64,000 bases of DNA from Sulfitobacter sp. DSM 110093 (GCF_022788715.1 NZ_CP085167.1:2431001-2495000), one strand, 5' to 3'. Shown: positions 37,513 through 46,048, counted from the stretch's first letter. Notes: a model not told the origin generated them from the sequence alone. Numbers and translations are program-made.

Positions 37513-39049
37513 GAGGTGCCTCCTCAAAACCGTCTCCGGCCATCCAGACGCCAAGCTCGGCGGGCGTCAGTGCGCCGCGGGCGAAGGGGGGCGAGAGGCG
37601 CCCTTCGGAGATCACGTGGATCACATCCGACAGCGCGGTCACCTCGTCGAGGTCTTCGGAGATCAGCAGTACCGCAGCGCCCCGATCCCGCGCGGCGAGC
37701 AATTGTTCGTGGACGTAGGTCAACGCTCCGATATCCAGCCCGCGCACGGGCTGGTTGGCGAGCACCACCGAAGGCGCGGTTTCCAGCACGCGGCCCAAGA
37801 TCAGCTTTTGCATGTTGCCGCCAGACAGCAGGCGAATACGGGTGTCTGGGCCGGGGCAGCGTACATCGTAGCCTTTGATGATCTTGGCCGCGAAATCACG
37901 CGCAGCACGCCAATTCATCCAGCCATGGCGGGAGAAACCGGGGCGCAAATAGAGTTCGAGCACCGCGTTTTCGGTGAGATCGAAGTCGGCAATGGTGCCA
38001 GTCTTGTGGCGGTCTTCGGGGATGCGGGCGATGCCTGCGCTGATGGCGGCATGGGGCGACCAACCGCGCGGCGCGTCGCCTTTCACGTGAAACGTGCCTG
38101 ACGCGGGGCGGATCAACCCGCCGATCAGGTCGGCGAGCGCGGTTTGGCCATTGCCGGAGACCCCGGCAAGGCCGGTGATTTGCCCCGCACGCAGTTCAAG
38201 ATCGACGTTCTTTAACCCCGGCGCAGAGCCAATGTCAGGCGAAGAGACGCCTGCCAACGTGACCAGTGCGGTACCCGGATCAGCACGGCGCACAACAGGG
38301 GCGGCGACCTCGGAGCCCACCATCATCTGCGCCATCGCGGCGCGGTCGGTCTCGGTGGTCTTGGCTTCGGCTACCAACTTGCCATGTCGCAGCACCACGA
38401 CGCGCGACGAGATCGCCATGACCTCATGCAGTTTATGGGAGATGAAGATGACCGAGAGGCCAAGCGCCACGGCCTTGCGCATAGTGGCAAATAGGTCATC
38501 GGTTTCTTGCGGGGTGAGAACGGCGGTCGGCTCGTCCAAAATCAGGATACGTGCCTCGCGGTAAAGGGCTTTGAGGATCTCAACCCGCTGTCGTTCGCCC
38601 ACGCTGAGGCTGCCGACCTGAGCGTCAGGGTCCACCCGCAGCCCGTAGTCGTCCATCAGCGTAACAATCCGCTGCCGCGCCTGTGCCCGGCCAAAACCGG
38701 GGCGCCAGATCGAACGGGTGCCGAGCACGATGTTTTCCAGCACGGTCATATTGTCGGCCAGCGTGAAATGCTGGTGCACCATGCCGACGCCCGCGGCCAG
38801 CGCTGCACGCGGATTGCCCGCTGGCAAGCGCTCGCCGGAAACCTCAACATGGCCTTCGTCGGGGGTGTAATGGCCAAACAGGATATTCATCAGCGTGGTC
38901 TTGCCCGCACCGTTTTCGCCCAGCAGGGCAATGACTTCGCCCTGCCGCAGATCAAAGCTGATCGCGTCATTGGCGGTGAGCTTGCCAAATCGTTTGGTAA
39001 TATTATCGAGGCGCAGGACAACCTGCGCCTCGGGTCTTGGATCGGTCAT
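37502..39049 (-). CDS. ABC transporter ATP-binding protein, double-domain nucleoside type
   Basis: A 515-residue protein with two fused ATPase domains, as in NupO/RbsA-like transporters. The first has Walker A GENGAGKTTLMN, signature LSVGERQRVEI and Walker B ILDEPTAVLTP. The second has GVSGNGQTALADL, a degenerate Walker A, and LSGGNMQKLILGR. It drives the neighbouring permeases. The start overlaps the BMP gene stop by one base. Confidence 0.92.
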   Translation of the reverse strand: MTDPRPEAQVVLRLDNITKRFGKLTANDAISFDLRQGEVIALLGENGAGKTTLMNILFGHYTPDEGHVEVSGERLPAGNPRAALAAGVGMVHQHFTLADNMTVLENIVLGTRSIWRPGFGRAQARQRIVTLMDDYGLRVDPDAQVGSLSVGERQRVEILKALYREARILILDEPTAVLTPQETDDLFATMRKAVALGLSVIFISHKLHEVMAISSRVVVLRHGKLVAEAKTTETDRAAMAQMMVGSEVAAPVVRRADPGTALVTLAGVSSPDIGSAPGLKNVDLELRAGQITGLAGVSGNGQTALADLIGGLIRPASGTFHVKGDAPRGWSPHAAISAGIARIPEDRHKTGTIADFDLTENAVLELYLRPGFSRHGWMNWRAARDFAAKIIKGYDVRCPGPDTRIRLLSGGNMQKLILGRVLETAPSVVLANQPVRGLDIGALTYVHEQLLAARDRGAAVLLISEDLDEVTALSDVIHVISEGRLSPPFARGALTPAELGVWMAGDGFEEAPHAA

Positions 39050-40056
39050 TAAGAGGACTTCGGTTCTTCGTCGTTGATGTCGACGGTGAAGGAGCCGTCC
39101 TTGATCGCCTGCTCGCGCTCCTTGACCATATCCAGCGCCTCTTGCGGGACTTTGCCCTCAAAGGTGCCCAGAGGCGCAAGCGAGGAGCCGCCCTCGGACA
39201 TGAAGGAGTAGCGGCCATAGTCGTCGGCCATGAACTCGCCTGCTTTGACAGCGGCGATGGCGGCATCAAGCGTCGGCTCGAAATGCCACAGGGCGGAAGC
39301 GACGACCGTCTCGGGGTATTCCGCTTGGGTGTCGATCACGTTGCCGATGGCCAGAATGCCTTTCTCCTGTGCCGCGTCCGACACGCCAAAACGCTCGGCA
39401 TAGAGCACGTCGGCCCCCTGCTCGACCATGGCGAAGGCGGTCTCCTTGGCTTTGGGCGGATCGAACCAAGAGCCGATGAAGCTCACTTGGAACTTGATAT
39501 CGGGGTTCATTTCCGCGGCACCCGCCATGAAGGCATGCATCAGGCGGTTGACCTCAGGGATGGGAAAGCCGCCGACCATGCCGATGTTGCCGCTCTCGGT
39601 CATGGCACCGGCGATGATGCCCGACAGATACGCCGCGTCTTGGATGTAGTTGTCGAAGACCGCAAAATTGGGCAGCGCTTCGTCCTGCTTGAAGCTGGAG
39701 CCCATGAGGAAAGCAACATCGGGGTAATCGGCGGCAACTTCGCGCGCCTCGGCTTCGGCACCAAAGACTTCGCCGACGATCAACTGGTTCCCGGCCTCGG
39801 CATATTCGCGCAGCACGCGGGCGTAGTCGGTGTTGGAGACGTTTTCGGTGAAGGTATATTCGATATCGCCGCGTGTCTGTGCGGCTTCGGCCGCTTTGTG
39901 GATGCGGCTGACCCATTGCTGTTCGACCGGCACGGTATAGACGCCAGCGACTTTAAGCGGCTCGGCGGCCAAGGCACCCTGTGGCAGCAGAGTGGCCCCG
40001 GCCAGCATGGCGGCTGTGCCCAATAAAAAGCGGCGAGTGAAATTGCGTTGTGTCAT
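39049..40056 (-). CDS. bmpA: BMP-family nucleoside-binding periplasmic protein
   Basis: A 335-residue substrate-binding protein of the BMP/PnrA family. A signal segment with twin arginine (RRFLLGTAAMLAGATLLP, cleavage near ALA-AE) suggests Tat or Sec export. FTENVSNTDYARVLREYA and GMVGGFPIPEVNRLMHAF are BMP signatures. These proteins bind purine nucleosides or similar ligands. First gene of the importer operon; palindromic operators lie upstream at 40087-40139. Confidence 0.9.
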   Translation of the reverse strand: MTQRNFTRRFLLGTAAMLAGATLLPQGALAAEPLKVAGVYTVPVEQQWVSRIHKAAEAAQTRGDIEYTFTENVSNTDYARVLREYAEAGNQLIVGEVFGAEAEAREVAADYPDVAFLMGSSFKQDEALPNFAVFDNYIQDAAYLSGIIAGAMTESGNIGMVGGFPIPEVNRLMHAFMAGAAEMNPDIKFQVSFIGSWFDPPKAKETAFAMVEQGADVLYAERFGVSDAAQEKGILAIGNVIDTQAEYPETVVASALWHFEPTLDAAIAAVKAGEFMADDYGRYSFMSEGGSSLAPLGTFEGKVPQEALDMVKEREQAIKDGSFTVDINDEEPKSS

Positions 40057-40086
40057 GTTGTGACCCCCAGTTGCAGTATTATGCTA

Positions 40087-40139
40087 TTTACCGTTTGGTA
40101 AAATTTTTGACCTGTCAAGCTTCACCTGACCTTAGGTCA
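40087..40139. promoter_or_regulatory. Cluster of three inverted repeats in a divergent promoter
   Basis: Between bmpA and the divergent aminotransferase lie TTTACC-gttt-GGTAAA (40087-40102), TTGAC-ct-GTCAA (40107-40118) and the perfect 13-mer TGACCT-T-AGGTCA (40127-40139). At least the first and third have true dyad symmetry. They could serve one or two regulators of nucleobase uptake; none is encoded nearby. Confidence 0.6.
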
Positions 40140-40235
40140 CCCCCTGCCCTGCCGATCATCAGCGACATGCTGATTAAACTGGCAGTCAGCGCGCAGCGCG
40201 GTAAATAGGGTCGACCCCAAGGATCGGATTCTTCG

Positions 40236-41570
40236 ATGAGCCATGTATTGCACCGTAACCTGCGCGCCACGCAACCAGTGATTGTCAGCGGAGAGGGAAA
40301 TTTCCTTATTGATGACAGTGGGAAGCGCTATCTGGATGCCTGTGGCGGCGCGGCAGTATCTAGCCTTGGGCATGATAACACGGCGGTTCGCCGCGCGATT
40401 GCCACGCAGATGGATCAGCTTGCCTTTGCCCATACGGGCCTGTTCACCAACCCACCCGCAGAAGCATTGGCCGACCATTTGATTGCCCGCGCGCCCAAGG
40501 GCACGGGTGAAGGCCGGATCATGTATTTGGGCAGCGGATCAGAAGCGATGGAAGCGGCGCTAAAACTCGCACGGCAGTACCATCTGGAGCGTGGCGATAA
40601 GGCGCGGGCCAAGATCATCGCGCGCAAGCCGAGCTATCACGGCAATACTCTCGGCGCGTTGGCGGTGGGCGGCCATGCCGGACGCCGCGCACCCTTTGCC
40701 TCTATGCTGATGGATGTCGAACATATCGACGCGGCTTATGCCTACCGGCTTCAACTTGAAGGAGAAAGCGAAGCGGATTTTGCGCAACGCTTGGCCAATC
40801 AGTTGGAGATGCGAATTGTGGATCTGGGGCCAGAGACTGTTGCTGCCTTTGTGGCCGAACCGGTGGTCGGTGCATCGCTTGGTTCGCAACCCGCGCCAGA
40901 GGGGTACTTCAAACGCGTGCGCGAGATTTGCGACCGCTACGGCGTGCTGCTCATCGCCGACGAGGTCATGTGCGGCATGGGCCGGACGGGGAGCCTTTTT
41001 GCGTTGGAGCAGGAAGGGATTTGCGCCGATATCACCACAATGGCAAAGGGTCTCGGGGGGGGCTATCAGCCCATCGCGGCGGTGATGGCACGGGAAAGCG
41101 TGATTGACGCGATCATGGCGGGCAGCGGCAACCTGTGGAACGGGCATACTTATATGTCGCATGCCGTCGCCACGGCTGGCGCGTTGGCGGTGCTGCAAGA
41201 GGTCGAGAGCCGCGATCTGCTGGGGGCCGTGCGGGCGCGTGGGGCGCAGTTGGAAACGGCGTTGCACCAGCGATTTAGCCAACACGCCCATGTCGGTGAC
41301 ATTCGCGGGCGCGGGCTGTTCTGGTCTATCGAACTGGTGGCCGAGCGTGGCAGCAAGGCGCCCTTTGACGTCAGCCGCAACCTTGCGGGCAAAATTCAAC
41401 GCGCGGCGCTGGACGCGGGAATGATCTGCTATCCGTCGCAGGGCTGTGCCGATGGCACTGCGGGGGATCATGTGTTGCTGGCCCCGGCTTTCACCTCCCC
41501 GCCCGAGGAAATCGACCTGATTGTCGATATGCTCGGCGCGGCGGTGGATCAGGTAATCGCGAAGGGCTGA
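40236..41570 (+). CDS. Class-III PLP-dependent aminotransferase
   Basis: A 444-residue aspartate aminotransferase-superfamily member (class III). The PLP lysine lies in TMAKGLGGGYQPIAAV near residue 270; DEVMCGMGRTGSLFALE and YLGSGSEAMEAALKLARQYH are class signatures. Members transfer amino groups to pyruvate or 2-oxoglutarate from omega-amines, beta-alanine or similar. Being divergent from a nucleobase importer with a cytosine-deaminase-like gene, a role in pyrimidine-derived beta-alanine use is possible but only inferred. Confidence 0.88.
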   Translation: MSHVLHRNLRATQPVIVSGEGNFLIDDSGKRYLDACGGAAVSSLGHDNTAVRRAIATQMDQLAFAHTGLFTNPPAEALADHLIARAPKGTGEGRIMYLGSGSEAMEAALKLARQYHLERGDKARAKIIARKPSYHGNTLGALAVGGHAGRRAPFASMLMDVEHIDAAYAYRLQLEGESEADFAQRLANQLEMRIVDLGPETVAAFVAEPVVGASLGSQPAPEGYFKRVREICDRYGVLLIADEVMCGMGRTGSLFALEQEGICADITTMAKGLGGGYQPIAAVMARESVIDAIMAGSGNLWNGHTYMSHAVATAGALAVLQEVESRDLLGAVRARGAQLETALHQRFSQHAHVGDIRGRGLFWSIELVAERGSKAPFDVSRNLAGKIQRAALDAGMICYPSQGCADGTAGDHVLLAPAFTSPPEEIDLIVDMLGAAVDQVIAKG

Positions 41571-41579
41571 GCCCTTCGC
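41559..41579. terminator. Hairpin whose loop is the aminotransferase stop codon
   Basis: A perfect 9-bp stem GCGAAGGGC / GCCCTTCGC with the loop TGA, which is the stop codon of the aminotransferase. It lies between two converging genes, 4 bases from the tonB stop, and probably serves both as terminator. Confidence 0.6.
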
Positions 41580-41583
41580 CCGC

Positions 41584-42558
41584 TCATCGGCCTTTGATCT
41601 GGATCGAGAAGTTGCGCTGCGCCCCGGCGGGCGGGCGCGGGAAAGGTGCGGCCTGTCGAATGATGCCAAGCGCCGCTTGATCCAGAGCCGCCGACCCTGA
41701 ACTGCGCGCCACCCGTGCGCCTGCCAATTGCCCGCCATTGCCCACCGAGAAGGCAATCACAGCGGTCCCGCGTGAGCGGACGCGCGGCTTGCCGACGCGG
41801 GCGATGCGGCTCATGACTTTGCCGGGGTAGTTGCTGACCGCTGCGTTGCCCGAAGGCGCTGCCGCCTGTTTGCGCGTACCTGCCTGAGAGGCATTGCCCG
41901 TGCGGCTGGTGGTCTGCGCGCCTTTGGTGTTGTCGCGCTTGGCATTGCCACGGGCGGTCTGCTTTGGCTTGGGTTTCGGCTGGGGCTTGGGCTTTGCCTT
42001 TTTGGCGGCTTCGGCGGCGCGCTCTGGGTCGCGGCGTTGCGGGCGCTGCGACAGGCGCGGCGCTTCTTCGTCAGGGGCTTCGGCGGTGACGGTTTCCGTC
42101 GGTGGCACCGGGCCCGTAGGTGTGAGGGTCGGAACGGCCTCTGTGGTTTCGGGCGGCGTTTCAACCGGGGTCAACGATGGCAAGACAGGCGTCTCAGCCG
42201 CGAGCGCTGCGGGTGGGGCAACGGGCATCGGCTCTGTCACTTGTGCCGTTTCCACAGGCTCGGCCGGGGGGGGCGCGGCTGCGGCTGTTGGGGCGGGCGG
42301 CGTCGGCGTGGGAGTGAGCGCCTCCGCGGTTTCGGGCGGCTCCGGCGTTGGGGTTGGAGTGAGATCTTCGGCGGGCTCCGCGTCGAGCGTGCCAACGGCC
42401 ATATCCTCAAACCGGGTGCCAAGCTGCGCTGACGCGGGCGCGCCGCCACCTGCGATCTTGGCGCTGTTGTCAGTCTGGGTTAGTTGCGACACGCCAACCA
42501 CAAGCCCAGCGGCAAAGCCGATGGACAACCCTTTGATAAGACCGGAACGGGGGATCAT
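41584..42558 (-). CDS. tonB: TonB-family energy transducer
   Basis: A 324-residue protein with an N-terminal membrane anchor (about 8-28), a long Pro/Thr/Glu-rich periplasmic spacer, a Lys/Pro basic stretch (KKAKPKPQPKPKPKQ), and a C-terminal TonB domain from about 235 (NYPGKVMSRIAR ... AFSVGNGGQLAGARVARSSG). It shares one base with exbD. It couples the proton-motive force to outer-membrane transporters; no receptor gene is seen next to it. Confidence 0.92.
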   Translation of the reverse strand: MIPRSGLIKGLSIGFAAGLVVGVSQLTQTDNSAKIAGGGAPASAQLGTRFEDMAVGTLDAEPAEDLTPTPTPEPPETAEALTPTPTPPAPTAAAAPPPAEPVETAQVTEPMPVAPPAALAAETPVLPSLTPVETPPETTEAVPTLTPTGPVPPTETVTAEAPDEEAPRLSQRPQRRDPERAAEAAKKAKPKPQPKPKPKQTARGNAKRDNTKGAQTTSRTGNASQAGTRKQAAAPSGNAAVSNYPGKVMSRIARVGKPRVRSRGTAVIAFSVGNGGQLAGARVARSSGSAALDQAALGIIRQAAPFPRPPAGAQRNFSIQIKGR

Positions 42559-42944
42559 TACAGTGCCCTTTCGGTGACAAGCAGCACACGCTCTGCCCCG
42601 GCGGCGCGTAGCTCGCGGGTCAGTTCAACAAGACGGCGGGCAGGCAAAGCGCGGTCGGGCAAAAGGCGCACGGTATCGCGTTCTTCTTCGGGCAGCGCAT
42701 CAATGAACTCTGTCACGCTGGCGCGGTCTTGGCCTGCGAAGGTCATGCGGCCATCGGCATGGACCACCAGCGCATTGGGCGGGGCGCGGCCCTCAAGTTC
42801 GCGGGTTTCCACGAGGTTGAGGTCCGAATCCAGCGGCTGCGACAGGGTGCCCGCGACCATGAAGAAGACGAGCATCAGAAAGACGATGTTGATCAGCGCG
42901 ATGGTCGGTTCGCGTTGCGGTTTGGCTTTGGCGATGGGACGCAT
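42558..42944 (-). CDS. exbD: Biopolymer transport protein ExbD (second copy)
   Basis: A 128-residue protein with one N-terminal span (IALINIVFLMLVFFMVAGTL) carrying the family's short periplasmic domain. ExbD-like Asp is not obvious in the span of this copy. It is the second of two ExbD-like genes before tonB. Confidence 0.85.
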   Translation of the reverse strand: MRPIAKAKPQREPTIALINIVFLMLVFFMVAGTLSQPLDSDLNLVETRELEGRAPPNALVVHADGRMTFAGQDRASVTEFIDALPEEERDTVRLLPDRALPARRLVELTRELRAAGAERVLLVTERAL

Positions 42945-42946
42945 GT

Positions 42947-43324
42947 TTACCCCTCCAGAACCGACACGCTGAGACCCGGCAGGGCACGCAACGCAATAAG
43001 CAGATCGGCCAGCGCCTGCGCCTCTACCGCCTCCCCAAGAGAGACGAGAAGCGGCGTGCCCTTCTCAGCCTCGGCCAAAGGGCTGGCGGTTAGCGCATCA
43101 AGGGCCAGCATATCGCCATTCAAGCGCAGCCCTTCGGTGGTGAGCTGCAAAAAGAAGGGCTTCGCCCCCGTCTCGGCCCCGGCGCCGGATGTCGCTGCGG
43201 CCAATTCGATCTCGGCAAATTTTGAGAAGGTCGAGGTCAGCATGAAAAACAACAACAACAAAAAGATCACGTCGATCAGGGAGGTCATGGAAAGGCGGTT
43301 GCGCCTCCGGCGTGGCCTAGCCAT
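42947..43324 (-). CDS. exbD: Biopolymer transport protein ExbD (first copy)
   Basis: A 125-residue ExbD/TolR protein. The span SMTSLIDVIFLLLLFFMLTSTF includes the LIDV Asp expected for the proton path. The start at 43324 lies 8 bases inside the exbB gene, a common overlap. Pairing with the second copy may form a heteromeric ExbD. Confidence 0.9.
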   Translation of the reverse strand: MARPRRRRNRLSMTSLIDVIFLLLLFFMLTSTFSKFAEIELAAATSGAGAETGAKPFFLQLTTEGLRLNGDMLALDALTASPLAEAEKGTPLLVSLGEAVEAQALADLLIALRALPGLSVSVLEG

Positions 43325-44003
43325 GGGCTGGCCGGGGGGCGGCAACACCAAAGGGTGCGGCGGCCTGCGGTGTGGCGGGTGCAGCATTATGGCCGGGGTG
43401 CAGCACAGTCAAAATCGCCTTGTCAGCGATGACACGCTCGGTTTCCATCCGCTGTTCCAGCCAGCTAAGCACCAGCGCGGTCGGCATTGCGACGACGAGG
43501 CCCACGGCAGTGGTCAGAAGCGCGACCCAGATACCACCCGCGAGGATTGAGGGATCGACCTGCGACCCTGCGTCCTGCAAGGCACGGAAGGCTTCGATCA
43601 TGCCTAGAACCGTGCCGAAAAGACCCAAGAGCGGAGCAAGCTGCGCCACGGAATCCAGCAGGCGGAAGCCGCGCTCCAACTTGGCAAAGCGCAACTCGGC
43701 CTCGGCCTGAAGCCGCGACGCGCCCGCATCTGGAGAGGTCATGGCCAGCTCAATCACCGGGGCAAGGTAGCTTTTCGAGCGGCCAAGCGCGCTGCGCGCC
43801 GCCGTGGCATCGCCGCGTTCCCAGGCTTCCACCGCTTCAGAAAGTGCGCGGTGACGCCCCACAGCGGCGGCGCGAAATTGCCATGTTTTATACAAGGCGA
43901 CGGCGAGGGTCAGCACAGCGACGCCCATCAAGATCACCACCACCGGGCCACCTGTTTCGGCAATGCCCCGCAGCGGGGTCAGCAGATCGTTCAGTTGCTC
44001 CAT
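43317..44003 (-). CDS. exbB: MotA/TolQ/ExbB proton channel protein
   Basis: A 228-residue protein with three spans and the conserved LAPLLGLFGTVLGMIEAF region near residue 115. With ExbD it powers TonB. Its first base overlaps the stop of the upstream gene. Confidence 0.93.
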   Translation of the reverse strand: MEQLNDLLTPLRGIAETGGPVVVILMGVAVLTLAVALYKTWQFRAAAVGRHRALSEAVEAWERGDATAARSALGRSKSYLAPVIELAMTSPDAGASRLQAEAELRFAKLERGFRLLDSVAQLAPLLGLFGTVLGMIEAFRALQDAGSQVDPSILAGGIWVALLTTAVGLVVAMPTALVLSWLEQRMETERVIADKAILTVLHPGHNAAPATPQAAAPFGVAAPRPAHG

Positions 44004-44449
44004 CAGCCCAGCACCTCGATGTCGGTGCGGGTTGCCGGGGCCAATGCGCGTTCACAGGTGCCTGCCTCAATCCCCTCGCCCGCGCAGCTTTGCGCACCGT
44101 TGAACAGAATGCGGCCCAAGTTTTCGCAAGTCGTCTGCGGCACGACGAATTGGCGCACGCGGGGGCGGCCTACGGGCAATGCGCCGAAATCGAATAGGGT
44201 CAAACGATCCACGGTGCCTTCGCGGTCAAAAAGCACAGTCTCATACACGGCTTTGTCAAGCGGTGTGGAAAGACCGTTGGTGATGAGGAACGTCAGCTTG
44301 CAGTTTGCATCCGTCGTATCGGCGGCGTTCAGCTCGACCTTTAGGTACGGTTCGGCGCTGGCCGGGATCACGTCAGGTGTTTCAGCAATGGCGCTGTGAG
44401 CAAAAGAGAGGGTCAGGGCCGCGAGGAACGCGGAACGAAAATGCGGCAT
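44003..44449 (-). CDS. Secreted protein heading the exbB-exbD-tonB operon
   Basis: A 148-residue protein with a signal peptide (cleavage near AIA-ET). The mature part has about four Cys and a beta-rich character (NCKLTFLITNGLSTPLDKAVYETVLFD). GGGAG precedes the ATG at 44449. Its stop overlaps the exbB start. I recognise no function; the position implies a role with the TonB system. Confidence 0.75.
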   Translation of the reverse strand: MPHFRSAFLAALTLSFAHSAIAETPDVIPASAEPYLKVELNAADTTDANCKLTFLITNGLSTPLDKAVYETVLFDREGTVDRLTLFDFGALPVGRPRVRQFVVPQTTCENLGRILFNGAQSCAGEGIEAGTCERALAPATRTDIEVLG

Positions 44450-44725
44450 GGGGTGGCTCCCAAAGGGGTTGTCGTTAATCACGGCGCGTTCGGGTGGCCT
44501 CTGCCGAGGGGCAGAATCGTCATGCCACCTGTCGCGCCAAGCGGAATTTCTGGTTGCTGCCTAACAAAACCGCGCGGCGGTGACAATCCTGACTTTATTA
44601 CTCGGATAAGTATGCCGCTACACGCCGCCCCTCTGGAGCAGAGGAACAGTTGAGCCAGATTGGTGTTGGGCCGCTGAAATAACCGCGCCTGCCATACAGG
44701 CATTCGCGCAGAGAAGGAGGCCAGA

Positions 44726-45184
44726 ATGACCGACGATACCCAAAAGATCGCAACCATCGACCCCAGCCATGATGTGGCGCTGTTCCTGCCGGACGCCAAG
44801 GCGCTGGAACAGGCAGCCTCGGCAGGTATGAGAACAGTGGTGAACTTTCGCGCCGCGCACGAAAAAGGCGGGTTGTCCCCCGATGCAGAGGGTTTGGTTG
44901 CTGAAAAACTGGGTTTGAATTACCTGCACCACCCGATCGCGCCGGAAGACCTGAGCCCTGAAACGGTGGACGGGTTCCGCCGCGCATTGAATGACCTGCC
45001 ACAGCCGGCGTTTTTGCACTGCGCCTCGGGCAAGCGTGCGGGGGCGATGACATTGATGGCGCTTGCAGCGGATAAGGGCTGGGACGGTGATACGGCGCTG
45101 CAAGAAGGCAAGGCCCGCGGCATTGATTTAACCGAAGATGGAATTGGCCAGTTCGTCAAATCCTACGCTGATAGCAAAGCCTGA
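44726..45184 (+). CDS. DUF442/Blh N-domain-like sulfur transferase or phosphatase-fold protein
   Basis: A 152-residue protein of the DUF442 (beta-lactamase hydrolase-like N-domain) family with a PTP-like loop HCASGKRAG (Cys99). In Blh proteins of Agrobacterium and relatives this domain, fused to a persulfide dioxygenase, acts as a rhodanese-type sulfur transferase. Here it is free-standing and the dioxygenase is encoded separately at 46489. GAAGGAGG precedes the ATG. Sulfur transfer is inferred from context; a phosphatase activity is not excluded. Confidence 0.83.
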   Translation: MTDDTQKIATIDPSHDVALFLPDAKALEQAASAGMRTVVNFRAAHEKGGLSPDAEGLVAEKLGLNYLHHPIAPEDLSPETVDGFRRALNDLPQPAFLHCASGKRAGAMTLMALAADKGWDGDTALQEGKARGIDLTEDGIGQFVKSYADSKA

Positions 45185-45212
45185 ATGATGCGCCCGGCCC
45201 CACCGGGACATT

Positions 45213-45518
45213 CTAATCCCTAGCGCAGTAGAGGCCGTGCAGCGTTTCCAGAACCGCCCCGGCCTCCTGCCCCTTCACCCTGTAAAAGATCGTTTGCCCA
45301 GCGCGACGGCTGTCGACCAGCCCGGCGTCTTTCAACTTTTTAAGTTGCTGTGACATGGTGGATTGCGACAGCCCGCAGGCGTCGGCCAGATCACCGACGG
45401 ACCGCTCCCCTTCCAGCAGACGGCATAGGATTTGCAGGCGCGCCTCAGACGCAAGCATCGTCATAAGGGCCGCGGCGCTGGCAATATCGCCGTCCAAAAA
45501 GTCGTCTGCGTTTTTCAT
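45213..45518 (-). CDS. ArsR-family persulfide-sensing repressor (SqrR/BigR-like)
   Basis: A 101-residue winged-helix protein. The recognition region is GLSQSTMSQQLKKLKDAGLV. Cys32 (in LQILCRLLEGE) and Cys98 (in LYCARD) are 66 residues apart, the same spacing as the paired sensing cysteines of SqrR and BigR, which form a polysulfide bridge with reactive sulfur. A third Cys48 lies in the helix-turn-helix. It is divergent from the YeeE-PDO-SulP operon across a symmetric operator and is likely its repressor. Confidence 0.88.
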   Translation of the reverse strand: MKNADDFLDGDIASAAALMTMLASEARLQILCRLLEGERSVGDLADACGLSQSTMSQQLKKLKDAGLVDSRRAGQTIFYRVKGQEAGAVLETLHGLYCARD

Positions 45519-45552
45519 ATTAGCATCATTGAATATTACGAAGTGCTAATAT
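45517..45552. promoter_or_regulatory. Symmetric operator between the ArsR gene and the sulfide operon
   Basis: ATATTAGCA (45517-45525) and TGCTAATAT (45544-45552) are perfect inverted arms 18 bases apart, and AATATT (45532-45537) is centred exactly between them, giving one axis at 45534.5. The left arm overlaps the repressor's start codon. This suits an SqrR/BigR dimer controlling both directions. Confidence 0.7.
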
Positions 45553-45612
45553 ATACTGAACCGCAGTTTGCTACAAGCTAGCCACCACGGTCAGCGCTTA
45601 GGAAGTTGAGGC

Positions 45613-46047
45613 ATGGAAACTGAATTCACATTTTGGTTGTCACTCGGTGGCGGCGCGATGATCGGCGCGTCGGCGGTGCTGTTGATGGCGACGAACGGGC
45701 GTATCGCAGGCATCAGCGGGCTGACCTCGCGGCTATTCGCGCGCAGCAGTGACGGCGAAGCACGCGGCGTTTCGTTCTTTTTCGTGCTGGGGCTTTTGCT
45801 GGCAGCACCGCTTTGGTTGATCGTCTCAGGCGGCTGGCCGCAGCAGTGGGTGCCTTCGAACCCACTGTTGATGGCCGTGGCTGGGCTGCTAGTCGGCTTT
45901 GGCGCGACCTATGGCAATGGCTGCACCTCGGGCCATGGGGTTTGCGGGATCAGCCGAGGATCGGCGCGGTCGATCGTGGCGACCGTAACGTTCATGGCGA
46001 CTGCATTCGTGACCGTGTTTGTCATGCGGCATGTGTTGGGGGCGTGA
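45613..46047 (+). CDS. YeeE/YedE-family sulfur transporter half (first)
   Basis: A 144-residue membrane protein with about four spans. GFGATYGNGCTSGHGVCGISRGS is the YeeE/YedE Cys-containing motif thought to pass sulfur species such as thiosulfate. In BigR-type operons such permeases accompany sulfide detoxification. The second half follows immediately. Confidence 0.88.
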   Translation: METEFTFWLSLGGGAMIGASAVLLMATNGRIAGISGLTSRLFARSSDGEARGVSFFFVLGLLLAAPLWLIVSGGWPQQWVPSNPLLMAVAGLLVGFGATYGNGCTSGHGVCGISRGSARSIVATVTFMATAFVTVFVMRHVLGA

Positions 46048-46048
46048 G

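Noticed and set aside
41900..42450. Open frame antisense to tonB with Gly/Val repeats
   Set aside because: It mirrors the Pro/Thr/Ala spacer of TonB; no independent support.
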